Origin: Medicago truncatula
Lineage: Eukaryota > Streptophyta > Magnoliopsida > Fabales > Fabaceae
DNA length: 64,000 bases
NCBI RefSeq assembly: GCF_003473485.1
Contig: NC_053042.1
Span: forward strand, 50,059,762 to 50,123,761
Reading direction: 5' to 3'
In this document: positions 1 through 11,295 of the stretch, piece after piece
Layout: every line of letters starts with the position of its first letter
Position numbering within the stretch: the stretch's first letter is position 1
Program-made: the position numbers and the translations under genes
Notes under the pieces: model-generated
Databases searched by the model: none
The model's input: only the letters and a program-made list of their open reading frames with translations
Told to the model about the DNA's origin: nothing

Positions 1-320
1 TTGTTTTTCAAAAAAATAAATATTAATTGCCCGACACTTTTCTGATACCCGTATCGGAACGTATCGGAGCGTATCGGTATCAGATACGTGTTGGATACGA
101 TACTACACCATTTTTGGAGTATCGGGGCTTCATAGCTAGTAAGGGATGGTCAATCGTTGGAACTGTCATTTGATTTTGATCGATTAGATCTTGATATGTG
201 AAGGTTTCAGTGATCAGATTCGACGTTACCAAAGCTTGCCAGGCTAGTACGGTGTTTGTGGATGGGGGTTGATTGTTATGGTGCTCAAGGGACATGGTCT
301 GCAGAATATGAGTTAGGGTA
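1..320. other. Left edge: 10-bp-periodic GTATCGG repeats and a short minus-strand ORF of unknown status
   Basis: GTATCGG occurs at 51, 61 and 71, exactly 10 bases apart, and again at 119, beside the related words GATACG and GATACC. On the minus strand an open frame begins with ATG at 295 and runs to about 80 (71 codons). Its composition looks protein-like (Trp, Asp-His-Pro), but I recognise no family, see no second exon, and its distal part lies in the GTATCGG repeat. It may be the 5' exon of a gene cut by the window edge, a transposon remnant, or chance. Confidence 0.3.
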
Positions 321-463
321 GACTTGTGCTTTGTACGGTGATGGTGATGTGATCACAACAATGAAGAAGGTGAAAGTTTTTTGTTAACACCGTAAATAAA
401 ATCTGTTTCCATCATCCAATTAAAAAATAATGCTAATTATTATGACAACAAGAAAAGTTAATA

Positions 464-745
464 CTCCCTCCGTCCCAAATTGTATGTCGCTTTAGGAGAA
501 AAAATTTGTCTCAAATTATATGTTGCTTTACAATACCCATGCAACATTAATGTTGCTTTTTCAATTATAACCTTAATTAATTATTACTCCCTCTTCTTTT
601 AGTTCTTTCATTTATCTTTCCCATATTATTTATTAAGGACAATTTTGTAAAACAACTCATAATATCTATTTTCCACACAATATTAATTGCATTTCTTAAT
701 ATGTGTGAAATGCCCAAAACGTCATACAATTTGGGACGGAGGGAG
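464..745. mobile_element. Stowaway-type MITE, 282 bp
   Basis: The left end CTCCCTCCGTCCCAAATTG and the right end reading CAATTTGGGACGGAGGGAG are inverted copies flanked by TA on both sides (462-463 and 746-747). This is the terminal sequence and TA target duplication of Tc1/mariner-derived Stowaway MITEs. There is no coding capacity. A sibling of the same length lies in opposite orientation at 38144-38425. The DNA between this element and the LINE relic at 1231 is AT-rich with nothing I recognise. Confidence 0.92.
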
Positions 746-1230
746 TAAGACAAAGAAATAAAAGTGCATTAATTACACCTTAAGCCGTGCAACATTGCAC
801 ATGTTAGAAAACTTCATAAATATATAATTATTCTTCTTGTTCTTTTTTCTCTCTACTTCAATTTAAATAATTAATTTTTACACAAATTTAGATTTTTTTA
901 TTCATGATTTTGTCGTCTTGTGAGGTGTTGGTTAAGTGTCAATGTTGCATATCTGAAGACCTGAGTCTTTCAGTTACTTTAATTATATCATATTATTTAT
1001 AAACATTTTGTTGTTGTATGTTATTAACTTGGATGATGTGAGTTTTTTTCGTAGATTTATCCTTTACGTTTTTAACGATGTACTATATCAATTTAAATGA
1101 ATGAATATAATTTTGTTATTATAAAAAAAAAAGAGCTACAACATTTTCAAAACAAACAAAACTCCTTTTAATCCTTTTCCCCTCCTAACAAGAGAACTAA
1201 AAGTTTGGAGCAAAGTTGATAGATTTCCCG

Positions 1231-1530
1231 TCAACACAATTTCACGACAAACCACATCAATACCTCATACCAAACACACTTAGTAAACAAATGCTCTTCC
1301 GCCTCTGAAATATCTTCACACCAAACACAACATGAGGCACAATCCCTTCCAAAAACCCTAATTGTACCTAAATTATTCTTTTTCAGTAACCAAGTTAATG
1401 GAATTGTCGGAAAAATACCACTTCGAATGAGCATAATTTTCCCACAACGCTTCCCCAAAAGATTCACATTTTCTGCTGCCACTAGAAAAGGAGGGAAGAT
1501 CTTGAGTGTTTGCACCACAACTTCACCCAT
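1231..1530 (-). pseudogene. LINE-type reverse-transcriptase zinc-binding domain relic
   Basis: A 99-codon minus-strand frame contains a C-x2-C cluster (CVWC) followed about 12 residues later by H-x4-C (HLFTKC). This is the layout of the zinc-binding domain at the end of plant non-LTR retrotransposon polyproteins (zf-RVT). The upstream part (PTIPLTWLLKKNNL) resembles the helix usually before it. No reverse-transcriptase core is visible around it, so this is a fragment. It lies about 550 bp upstream of DMC1 and is unlikely to be expressed. Confidence 0.6.
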
Positions 1531-1897
1531 CTTTATATGTATATAGTGGAATCGACGATGTCAAATAAAAAAAAAGTTTAAAAAGCTTCTTTGAGAGGCA
1601 AATCACCGCGCCATTAATCGAAGCAAAACCTTTATTGCATTATTATTATAATGCAAGAAGTGTATGGAGTCAGAAAATTTTAACCAACTTGTTATGTGGA
1701 TAGATATCAATAGTAAAATTTTAATGGCAACAATGAAAGAAAAATAAAATATTACTAATAGATAATTGAATTTTTCACCCAGTGGAGACAGTTGCCATTT
1801 TGCCCCTTGTGTATACACATGGATCCGCCATGGTAAATCATGAAAAATAAGTGGGACCATGCCAAATTCAAAAAGATGGAAAGGAATGAAAAAAAAC

Positions 1898-1980
1898 GCG
1901 GGAACGTAACCGTTTTCTATAGCACTCACTTCTTTGCTCTAACGTCTTAGCGAGTTTCTCATTTCCCGCTCTATATAAAC
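1898..1980 (+). promoter_or_regulatory. DMC1 core promoter: two E2F-like sites and a TATA box
   Basis: A TATA-like CTATATAAA lies at about 1971, roughly 105 bp before the DMC1 start codon. Immediately upstream, TTTCCCGC (1962-1969) fits the E2F consensus TTTSSCGC exactly. A second, inverted match, GCGGGAAC, is at 1898-1905. E2F sites mark S-phase and replication or recombination genes in plants, so control of DMC1 by E2F is plausible. The sites are seen; the function is inferred. Confidence 0.5.
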
Positions 1981-2077
1981 ACACACGCATTCCTTCACTT
2001 CTTCAAATCTCATTCACAATTCAAAATCTCTCTCTCTAAATTTATCTCTGCATTCAAACTTTCCCTCCACTATCACG

Positions 2078-4972
2078 ATGCTTGCAAGCTTGAAGTAAAT
2101 CACAGAAACCAGATCCATTTCTTCTCCATTTCATAGTTTCAATTCCAGTTCCATTTTGATCGGTTCATAATTTATCTTTTCCGTTTTCGTTTTCAGATCC
2201 GAAGAATCAAGCGGCCAGATGCAGCTGGTTGAACGCGAAGACATGGAAGATGAAGAAGACCTCTTCGAAGCTATCGACAAGCGTAATTTCTCGAAACTCT
2301 GTTTTTCGTTTTTCTAGATCAACGTTCAAAAAAACGATCTCTGCATTTCATTTTCGTTTGATTTACTTTTCGTTTTCAATTCACTTCTCTACATAGCAAA
2401 TCGATTAGAATTCTATATAACATTCATCCTCTGTTATAATAGCTCCGATTTCTCGAAAATTTTGGCGAATTAACTTATACAGTTTCGTTAAACAATTAAA
2501 TCAAGTTTCGAAAGCAGAATTCTATACAAATTTGATTATCGCTTAAACGTTTTATCTCTGATTCAAAGAATTTGCGTATTCGCAGTGATTTCTCAAGGAA
2601 TTAATGCCGGAGATGTGAAGAAGCTTCAGGACGCAGGGATCTTTACCTGCAATGGCTTGATGATGCACACGAAGAAGGTTTAACTCTAAACACTACTCTA
2701 ATTCGAAGATCTAAGAATGTTGAATTACGCTGAAGTTTAATCACTTAAATAATTAATGTCGTTATTATTTTTTCCGTAGAATTTGACTGGAATCAAAGGT
2801 TTATCTGAGGCGAAGGTTGATAAGATCTGTGAAGCTGCTGAGAAGCTCGTGGTTAGTGATTACTGAATATAACATCTGAAATCTAAGTTAATTTAGAATC
2901 TATTTTAATTTTTATAATTTTAGCTTATTTTGAATTCTCACTTCCGATGCAGAATTCTGGTTACATTACTGGAAGTGATGCACTGCTCAAAGTACGTTGT
3001 TATTTTGCTTCTAGTTTTTTGAATTATGGATTCAATTTTGTGCTCTGTTAATAAAGCTTAAGTACATCTAGTTTTATTTAATTTAATAATTTATTTGTCC
3101 TCTGTTTTGCAGAGAAAGTCTGTGGTTCGAATTACTACTGGAAGTCAAGCGCTTGATGAATTGCTAGGAGGTAGATTTTCAACGAGAATTTCTTTTTTAT
3201 AGTTTTGCATTTTTCTACTTATACGAATCGTTAATTTTGAATCCTATATGTTTGTAATTATTTTCTCTTTGAATTTCTTCTTAATGTTTGAAAAAGGTGG
3301 AATCGAGACACTGTCGATTACTGAAGCATTCGGAGAATTCCGGTATGAATACAGCATGTAACTAGTTTCAAATAGATTTTATTCATTTTCAGTTTCAGAA
3401 GAAGTTTATGCTAATAATAGCACTTTATGTATTCAGATCTGGGAAAACACAACTTGCTCATACTCTCTGTGTTTCCACTCAGGTTTAGTTCTATCATCTA
3501 AATCATGTGTTCATAACGTATTTGGTGTTAGTTAATATTAGTGACTTTTATCATCTAAATCATGTGTTTATATCTATTACTGTATGCATTCATAGCTTCT
3601 CAAACACCAAATTTTTTTATGCGTACAGTACTAATCTTAATTTCACCCACATTGAAAAATTTGTTGTATACTACAGCTGCCAACTAGTATGCATGGAGGC
3701 AATGGAAAAGTTGCTTACATTGACACTGAAGGAACTTTGTATGCTTTTTACGCTTCGCATTTAAAAACTATGATGAACTTCTAATTGATAACTTATGATT
3801 GTTTTTTCAATTGATATTCACTTACCAAAGTTTTTATGTTTATTTGCAATGTAGTCGACCTGACCGAATTGTTGCCATAGCTGAGAGGTTTGGCATGGAT
3901 CCAGGGGCTGTACTAGACAATGTAAGTTTCCTTTGATTCATGTATGTATCATAATTGGTTCCTGATTGTGAATATTTTAGTGCTGATTGCTTACCAATTT
4001 CTGTTTGTGACTGCACAAGATTATCTATGCCCGTGCCTACACTTATGAGCATCAGTATAACCTTCTCCTTGGTTTGGCTGCTAAAATGGCTGAAGAACCA
4101 TTCAGACTTCTGGTGAGATGTTACTCATAGAGTGGTATAGAGTTTCCTTCCGTTGCAATATCATTTGATGTGGAAAGTTGACTGAATATATTTTTTGCAG
4201 ATTGTGGATTCTGTGATTGCTTTGTTTCGGGTTGACTTCACTGGAAGAGGAGAGCTTGCTGAGCGCCAGGTCCGTGAATCTGTCATGAACATGCACTAAC
4301 AGATTTTTAATCCCTTTTGTGTCAGCTTTTACTGAAATGAAAAAGTTCCTTTGCAGCAAAAATTGGCACAGATGCTTTCTCGATTGATCAAGATAGCTGA
4401 GGAATTCAATGTTGCTGTTTATATGACAAATCAGGGTAAATTCACTCCCAAGTCCAACCTGATTATTGTTTTTGTTCACAGCTTTAGTTTTAAGCTGTGG
4501 CTTTTATTAAGACCAGATGCGTCTTGCTTATGTGATGATACTGAGTTTTGGTTGCAGTCATAGCTGATCCAGGAGGTGGTATGTTCATTACTGATCCAAA
4601 GAAACCAGCAGGGGGGCATGTGCTAGCTCATGCAGCCACCATAAGGCTGATGTTCAGGAAGGGGAAAGGTGAACAACGTGTTTGCAAAGTGTTTGACGCC
4701 CCAAACCTGCCAGAGGCTGAAGCAATATCCTTTATCAGACTTTTCCCCCTTAAAATAATTTATTCATTGAACTATAAATAATATTGACATGGGTAAACTG
4801 AAACTGTGGTTTCTAACGTTATAATCTGCCTGAGTTTTAAATCAACTTTAAATTACGAAACCACTTGTAGTGCATTTGAGGAAACAGTTACCACTTTCAT
4901 CTGCATGTTTTATCTTGACAGCGTTACGTGTTCCAGATAACTCCAGGGGGCATTGCTGATGCAAAAGACTAA
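2078..4972 (+). CDS. DMC1: DMC1, meiosis-specific RecA/RAD51-type recombinase (15 exons)
   Basis: This is the strand-exchange recombinase that pairs homologous chromosomes in meiosis. Exons: 2078-2094, 2197-2282, 2586-2677, 2780-2851, 2953-2991, 3113-3170, 3297-3342, 3437-3482, 3677-3738, 3855-3921, 4020-4112, 4201-4269, 4357-4435, 4558-4724, 4928-4972. Joined, they give 1,038 nt (345 residues plus stop), the normal plant DMC1 size. The N-terminus reads MLASLKSEE, then an acidic stretch and a helix-hairpin-helix region ([16 protein letters not shown]). Walker A is GEFRSGKT (about residues 132-139, split by an intron) and Walker B is LLIVDS (about 226). The tail ends GGIADAKD, typical of plant DMC1 rather than RAD51. 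Every intron is GT-AG except the last, which is AT-AC. The frame is unbroken, so the gene looks functional. Its 3' end faces the minus-strand gene ending at 5612. Confidence 0.97.
4725..4927 (+). other. AT-AC (U12-type) intron, last intron of DMC1
   Basis: Exon 14 ends at 4724 after codons for PEAEA. The intron starts ATATCCTTT (4725-4733), the full U12-type 5' splice consensus. It ends TTAC at 4924-4927. A branch-like TATCTTGAC (4911-4919) lies about 9 bases from the 3' end. Joining 4724 to 4928 keeps frame and continues [14 protein letters not shown], matching the family tail. No GT lies near the exon edge that would also restore the tail. Confidence 0.85.
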
Positions 4973-5611
4973 AGGCAACTGCTTCTGACTTTTAAGGCTC
5001 TTCCACAACAGAGACAGAATATTATTAGTAACCTTAATCATCTTTATATATGCTTATAGTTTGTATTGAAAGTGTTGATCCTTGAACACTTGGCATATTC
5101 CACTTAGTATAATCCAGAGGTACCATGTGAGTACCTTTTATATATGTTTCCTTTGTAGCAAGCAGCTAATATTTGGCAATTATAATGTAACTTAACAGTT
5201 CAAAATCTTAATGCCATTGACTTTCTGGGGTGAGCAGATTTTCTTACATAATATCAAATACTTTAACAATTTTAAGTAGGGAGCTTAGAATACCCTAAAT
5301 GAAATGAAATCAGGCAAAGGCAGTAAGTTATCTTCACTTTAAGATGAATCAATGTGCAAGTCAATATTATTACATGATATGTGCCAATAGAGTATGGTCT
5401 CAGTAATTGCTTGCAGGCAACTTGTAAATTCATCAAATCATATCTCAGTTCAGTAAACTAATATGATAAGTGAAGTCTCGGTAGAGCCACAAGTTATCAG
5501 ATGGTAACAGATGCCTCAATATCATATCATAAGAACAGATAATCAAAACTTGAAAATTCAATCCAGCTATAACAAATATAAAAGTCTTAGTTCAAATAAA
5601 TGGAGTTGCAA
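4973..5611. other. Shared 3' region between convergent genes
   Basis: This gap holds the DMC1 3' UTR and downstream DNA, then the 3' flank of the minus-strand aluminium-induced gene. It is AT-rich with several AATAAA-like words. I see no further gene or repeat. Confidence 0.6.
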
Positions 5612-7914
5612 TCAGATATTATTAGACCAGTTAGCAGCACTGCCAACCCTTGGCATGCCAGTTGATTCCTTCTTAGCCTCTGCATCCACTTTGAAAGTTG
5701 CACCACATACTTGTCCAGAACTGTCAACCCTTGGTACAGGCTTCAATTCATTAAGTGGATGCTCAAAACTGCTCAAACCTCCAGATGTTGTAAAGAAACA
5801 TCCTGAAATGAAATCCAGTAAGATTTGTTACCTCTAGCATGAAACCGTTGTATGTACTATATAGACAGTCAAATTACAATACATCAAGAGCTTGAATGAA
5901 ATTCAAATTGCAAAGTAAACAATAATATAAAGGTAGTTGAAAAACAACAGAAAGTATCATTTGTTATTTATCTTAAAGGGAAGTAGTGTCAAAGTTTCCA
6001 AATCATTGAACTTGTCATTCCATTCTTCCTCTTAATTCACTTTAATGTACACTCATAATTTTTGAACAGAACGTCTAAAAGGGGATGTTCAACAAAGGAA
6101 CTTGTATAGTCAACAAGTCTTGGTTATTACAATCTAAGTATTACCTTTTGGGAATGGTGCATAAGATTTCCCACAGCTCTTAGTTACAATATCTGTCTCA
6201 TCTGAAAGAACAAGATTTCCATCAGCATCAGTTCCCCAGAAGAAGGGAACATTCCCATCAGCATCCTGTTACATAAAAGACCCCCATATGGATGCCAGGT
6301 TAGAGAAGCAAACAATTAGCAAATATGACAGCAAAAAAGATGGACCTAGGATAACTCACCGCAGAAATAAATGCATTTTTAGAGCCACTGTCAAACAGAA
6401 TAAATGCAAATTTTCCTTGAAAATCTCTCACGACCTGAGAAGCAGGATAGGGACCACGGTCTCTTAGAGTTCTGTACGCTTCTATGACAATGATCACTTC
6501 ATTTGCAGTTTTGTTCAATCCATATTGTTGCTTAAGATTAGCAACATTCTCAAGGTGGCCTTGAAACAAGCAGAAAATGTCATCCACAACCGCGAACAGC
6601 CTAGCAACATAAGAAAAGAAACATAAATAATAGATTCTCATGAAAAAGGAATAATCTTCAAGCATCTAAATGTCTTTCACTAGATCGTTGGTAAGGATCT
6701 AACTTGATTCAAGATTTTCAAATATCATGATTTTGGCAAATAAAGTATTTTACCATAACAGATCAGATCAATAAGAGAAATTTCAGCCTAACATAGAGAA
6801 GAAAGATTAGGCAAGTATTGCTCTAAGGTCTAACGAGAAACATAATTGGTAACCCCGTGATAATTTTTTCTTTATCTCATTAAAATTACAATAATATGAA
6901 ACCAAAGGGAAGTTAGAAGTACAGGTTGGAGTTGATATCATATTATATGACCATAAGGTTACATATTGAAGTCATGGAATCAGTTTCTCCTATATGGTAG
7001 AACCAGGACGGGCAAAATCTTTCCCTACACACAACTATTGTAGGAGCTTTATAAGTTGCCTTTTGTTTACAATAACAAGATACAACAGAAAAAGGTCAAG
7101 GCCATAATATAATGATTAAAAATGATACTTAAGACTATCTTAGATTATCTACTACTACAGGGGAGGAAGGACCAAAAGAGGGGTGAGAATATACTAACAA
7201 AGAAGTATAGTTTTAGATCTGTGAAAGAACAATAGTATTATTTATAAACTATAACACAGCCAAAGAACCTAAGGAATTTTATGTACATGATATAGTATCA
7301 TGGATTAATTTTTACACAAAAATTAAACCACTTATGTCCCTGTCATCAAATTCTCAATCCAAACAACTACGTGCCAATGATTTTCCAAATATTAAATTAC
7401 ATAATAAGACATTACTTCCAAAAAAAAAAAAAAACACTCCAATACTCCTATATTATTGTTTGATTAGAGAACGACAAAGATAAGAACTTGTCCTTCAATC
7501 AAACAGTATAAACTAATACTATAGAAGGATCAACTATACACCCTTAACCCACAAAACAAACAAAGGGATTAAAACTTAAACCTAATATAAAAAACCTAGA
7601 TCAAGGTTGAACTAAAGTTTATCATCATAAAACACATAAAAATGGGATTTTTTTATTATTTAATAATCCAAAATAATGAAAAACATGAAAGAAAAAAGAA
7701 AAGGGTTAGTGAACCTTGGGAGGAGAAAGTTCTGCTGATTAAGAGAATAGGCCAAGACACCGGAAGAACCAAGGTTAACGGTGACAGAGCCAGGGAACTC
7801 GGATGAGAAGTGTTGTGCGAGAAACCCATCTTTCAAGGCTGAAACAGAGTTTGACTGAGGGCTTTGGAGACCCTCTGGGCTCTTTGCAACAGATTTGTCG
7901 AAAACAGCTAGCAT
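5612..7914 (-). CDS. Aluminium-induced protein with YGL and LRDR motifs (class II glutamine-amidotransferase-like, DUF3700)
   Basis: Four exons on the minus strand: 7914-7715, 6600-6360, 6265-6145, 5802-5612 (753 nt, 250 residues plus stop, the usual size). The protein starts MLAVFDKSVAKSPEGL, as the family does. It carries the defining motifs YGL (about residue 94) and LRDR (about 113) and ends in a Ser/Pro-containing tail. The fold is related to N-terminal-nucleophile amidotransferases, but residue 2 is Leu rather than Cys, so glutaminase activity is not expected. Relatives (TSJT1, Wali7, AILP1) respond to metals, sugar and auxin; the exact role is unknown. All junctions are GT-AG and in frame. 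The first intron (6601-7714) is long and includes polyA tracts but no identifiable element. Confidence 0.93.
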
Positions 7915-8206
7915 TTTGTGAGGATCGTTGAAAGACTGTGATGAAGGAGATGATTATTGTGTGCAGACAGTGCGGTTTATGTTGAGATCGGTAATATAAG
8001 GTTCTGGTGTTTATGGAAATGGAATAGAATCTCAATTACCCATTTTACCCCGTATTTTTTGGGATTTTCTTTTCCGAAATTTTATACTTCATATTATATG
8101 TTTCCTTTTCTATGGTCATCTTCTTAATTTTTTTTTGTTGAAAAACATATATTGTGATACGTGCAAGGGTGTATATGGGAGTGTGCATACATCGCCACTA
8201 TTTTAT

Positions 8207-10052
8207 GAGCCTGTTTGGTTCAGCTTTTCACCATCAAGAAGTGATTCTACAACCTTCAAAAGTGAAAAGTTGAATTTTCAATGGTGTTTGGTTTGGCTTT
8301 TAAGAATTGATTCTATCCTCCAAAAGCAATTATCCATGAAGCTACAAATCTTAGCTTTTGGCTTTTGTAGAATCAATTCTACATTAAACTATTATCAATT
8401 CCATAACTACACTCTAAATTATCATAAATTTTTATCACCCTTTCTCCAACCATATTTGCTTTTTTCTACCTGAAACCTTAAATTCATTCAGTCCACTATC
8501 CACTTTTCTCTAGCTAGAACTCAACCACCCTTCACAAATTTAATCTAAAAATTTATTGCTATTAAGTTATATAACAACACCACCTCTTGCTAGCAAATAT
8601 TGTGCTCAAGAGAACAACAAAAAATATTGCATTATATGTGTTTGATAAAAATCACTCAAAGATCCTACAAAAAATATTGCATTATATGTGTTCGAACGAC
8701 GGTTGAAGAAATGGTTGCAATGTTTTTAGTTGTTGTTGGCCACGGGGTAGGTAATAGAATGATTCAAGAAAGGTTTCAACACTCGAGTGAGACTGTTAGT
8801 AGATGTTTTCATCGAGTACTTCATGTCGTCCTTAAGTTGTCTATCAAATATATTAAACCCGAAGATCCTACGTTTCATGATTGTCATTCCAAAATAAAAA
8901 ATGATCAACGATACTGGCCCTTTTTTAAGAATGCTATAGGAGCAATTGATGGTACACATGTGTCATGCGTAGTTAGTGGCAGTGAGCAAACAAGGTTTAT
9001 TGGAAGAAAGGGATATCCTACACAAAATGTAATGGCCGTATGTGATTGGAATATGTGTTTCACTTTTGCATTGGCTGGTTGGGAAGGTACTGCTCATGAT
9101 GCTCGTGTTTTTGACCAAGCTTTAACAAATGCAAATCTTAATTTTCCACACCCTCCGCCAGGTTTGTTATTTAATATTACTCCAAATGATTTGTTATATT
9201 TAACTTAAGTTTAAATATTTTTTTCTTTCTTTCTAGGTAAGTATTATTTGGTAGATTCTGGCTATCCAACACCAATAGGGTACATTGGTCCATACAGACA
9301 TGAACAGTATCATCTTCCTGAATTTAGGTGTTCTAACGGGTTTGCAAATCATAATGAAGTATTTAATTATTATCACTCAAGTTTAAGGTGCACAATAGAA
9401 AGAACTTTTGGGGTATGGAAGAACAAATTTGCAATCCTACGTCGCATGCCTAACTTTAAATTTGAGACACAAGTTCAAATAGTTGTCGCAACAATGGCTA
9501 TACACAACTTTATCCGAAGGAAGGCAGAAATTGATATTGATTTTAATGTTTATGAAGATGAAAGCACGATCTTTCACCATGATGATAGCTCATCTAACTT
9601 GGATCAATCCCATGTTTTAAATGTAGTTTCGTCGTCAGAGATGGATCGCGTTCGAAACATAATCCGCAATGAAATTATTGAGCACAAGCAAAATAATTAG
9701 TATTGTTCTTTAAATTATTATATCAATATTTTAGTACTATAATACACTTTAAATTAGTTTTGTAATAATATTAGTACTTTGTTGCAATTTAAATTCTATT
9801 ATCTATTTGTAATTTTTATTTTCATGCTATTAGTATTGTAATAACTTATATTTTAACTATATTGCACTTAATTATCCTAATTTAGTAATTTCTATTTAAC
9901 TATGTTCATTTTAGTAATTATACATTCAAAAGCAATTTTGATAAAACTATCCAAACAACATTCAGTTTGTTTAATCAATTCTGCATTATTGTATCCAAAC
10001 ATAAATCAATTCTCTCAGAATCAATTCTATCTAAGCTAAACCAAACACACAC
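8207..10052 (+). mobile_element. PIF/Harbinger DNA transposon, 1.85 kb
   Basis: Imperfect 20-bp terminal inverted repeats lie at 8207-8226 and 10033-10052, sharing TGTTTGGTT and AGCTT (16 of 20 positions). Both ends are followed outside by TAT, a possible 3-bp target duplication, though the classical TWA would be TTA or TAA. Subterminal AGAATTGATTCT-like words recur in both ends. Inside is a DDE transposase (8711-9700). The Myb-like second protein that autonomous Harbinger elements need is not visible, so mobility would depend on another copy. Confidence 0.8.
8711..9700 (+). CDS. Harbinger (HARBI1-like, DDE_4) transposase, two exons, N-terminus truncated
   Basis: Cut-and-paste transposase/nuclease. 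Exon 1 runs to 9161 and exon 2 is 9237-9700; the 75-bp intron is GT-AG and joins PPPG to KYYLVDSGYP in frame. The DDE triad is visible: Asp in GAIDGTHV, Asp in YYLVDSGY and Glu in CTIERTFGVWK. The helix-turn-helix-like region VGNRMIQERFQHSSETVSRCFHRVL precedes it. I chose ATG 8711 (MVAMFL) because the upstream open frame has no convincing start and contains a 26-bp direct duplication (8617-8642 and 8667-8692), so normal N-terminal residues are missing. The catalytic core has no stops. It may be domesticated or simply recent; the transposon ends favour the latter. Confidence 0.85.
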
Positions 10053-10055
10053 TAT

Positions 10056-10799
10056 ATGAATATAAGCAATTCAGATAGACTTTATTTTTACTCAATACAC
10101 TCTTGTGATTCATCTACTTCTAAAAATTGAAGAGTTGGTCCCTCTATTTAATTTTTTTTATTTTTTGTCTTATTTTTTTGGTCATTTTTTATGACGTGAC
10201 CTATTCATTTATATATGTCAACGTTTATTAAACATACTACATATTTATATTCGCAAAAATATGATTAAAAATTGATGTCATATTGTAAATGAATAAACCA
10301 CATTATAAAAAAAATTGTCTAAAAAAGAGGCGAGGGAACCAAAACTGATTTTTAAGAGTTAATTAAAGGATAACAACTGATTTTTAAAATAAAGGATCAA
10401 AACTTCTTTTAAAAATAAAAAATAGGTGAAACAAAAATGCATTATTACCTTTTTCTTCTTTTAAATCGACAAAATAACAGTAATAATTGAAAACTCACAT
10501 ACAAATGAAAAAGTCGAGGTTCAAATCGTAAAAGATGGTTTCCAACAAACATCAATCAGGTGCTATATTGAGGTTCTTCCCAAACCATGCAACCTATTAT
10601 TGAGCATCTCAATAGCCTCCCAAGTTTAGGACTCCTAGAAAAGATGGTTTCCAACAAACATCAATCAGTGTACGAAGGGCATGATGCAACACATGTATCA
10701 AAATCAACTAACTGAAAAATCACTTGGTTCTTTCCAACTAAAAATCAAGAATCCAAATAATAAACTCCACTACATACGATCGTCATGGGAAAGCGAAAA
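10056..10799. other. Gene-free AT-rich stretch
   Basis: No gene-like frame is seen. Short duplicated phrases (for example the AAGATGGTTTCCAACAAAC words near 10530 and 10640) suggest a small internal duplication. Otherwise nothing is recognised. Confidence 0.5.
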
Positions 10800-11130
10800 A
10801 GGTATGGTGGTGTTGCTTACCAACTTTATCCAATATAGGTTTCACCCACATACAACCATGCAGAACATGAATATTATCGTCGTCGTCACGACCACACAAT
10901 GGGCAAGTAGCTGCCTCCACCAAACCACGAGACTTCTTAAAGGAAATATTGTTTGGAAGTTCTATTTAGGATACGTAGAAAAAATGCTTTTCATGCAGAT
11001 GATCATCCCAACGCCAAAGCTTCTTCCAAATGTGATCCACCTAAGTGGAGATGAGATGGTATACAAACTTCGGGGAAGACATGTATGGGGTCTTCAAAGA
11101 GCTCCAAGTTCCATCCACATGCAATAATAC
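10800..11130 (-). pseudogene. LINE zinc-binding domain relic
   Basis: Read on the minus strand, 10830-10920 encodes VEAATCPLCGRDDDDN followed by H-x-L-H-G-C. This is the C-x2-C...H-x4-C pattern of the zf-RVT domain of plant non-LTR retrotransposons. The sequence before it (ELPNNISFKKSRGL) fits the usual position in the polyprotein but carries stops. The plus-strand frames here are shadows. This is a decayed fragment, unrelated in sequence to the relic at 1231-1530. Confidence 0.55.
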
Positions 11131-11295
11131 AAACAAAAAATCACACCATTCGACAAGCTTAATGGTCCTCCCACCAGGAAGCACACCCAAAAACCACATT
11201 TCAATAAGAAAAAGAAAAAGAATATGTGTGCAATCATTTTCAGGTGTATAATTTTATACAGCGTCTCTCTGCAATATAAAAATATTTAGGGTTAA

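Noticed and set aside
4739..4927. Conventional GT-AG alternative for the last DMC1 intron
   Set aside because: No GT near 4724 keeps frame and the family tail; AT-AC fits both.
11045..11251. Plus-strand frames of 68-148 codons
   Set aside because: Antisense shadows of the LINE zinc-binding relic; no domain in this direction.
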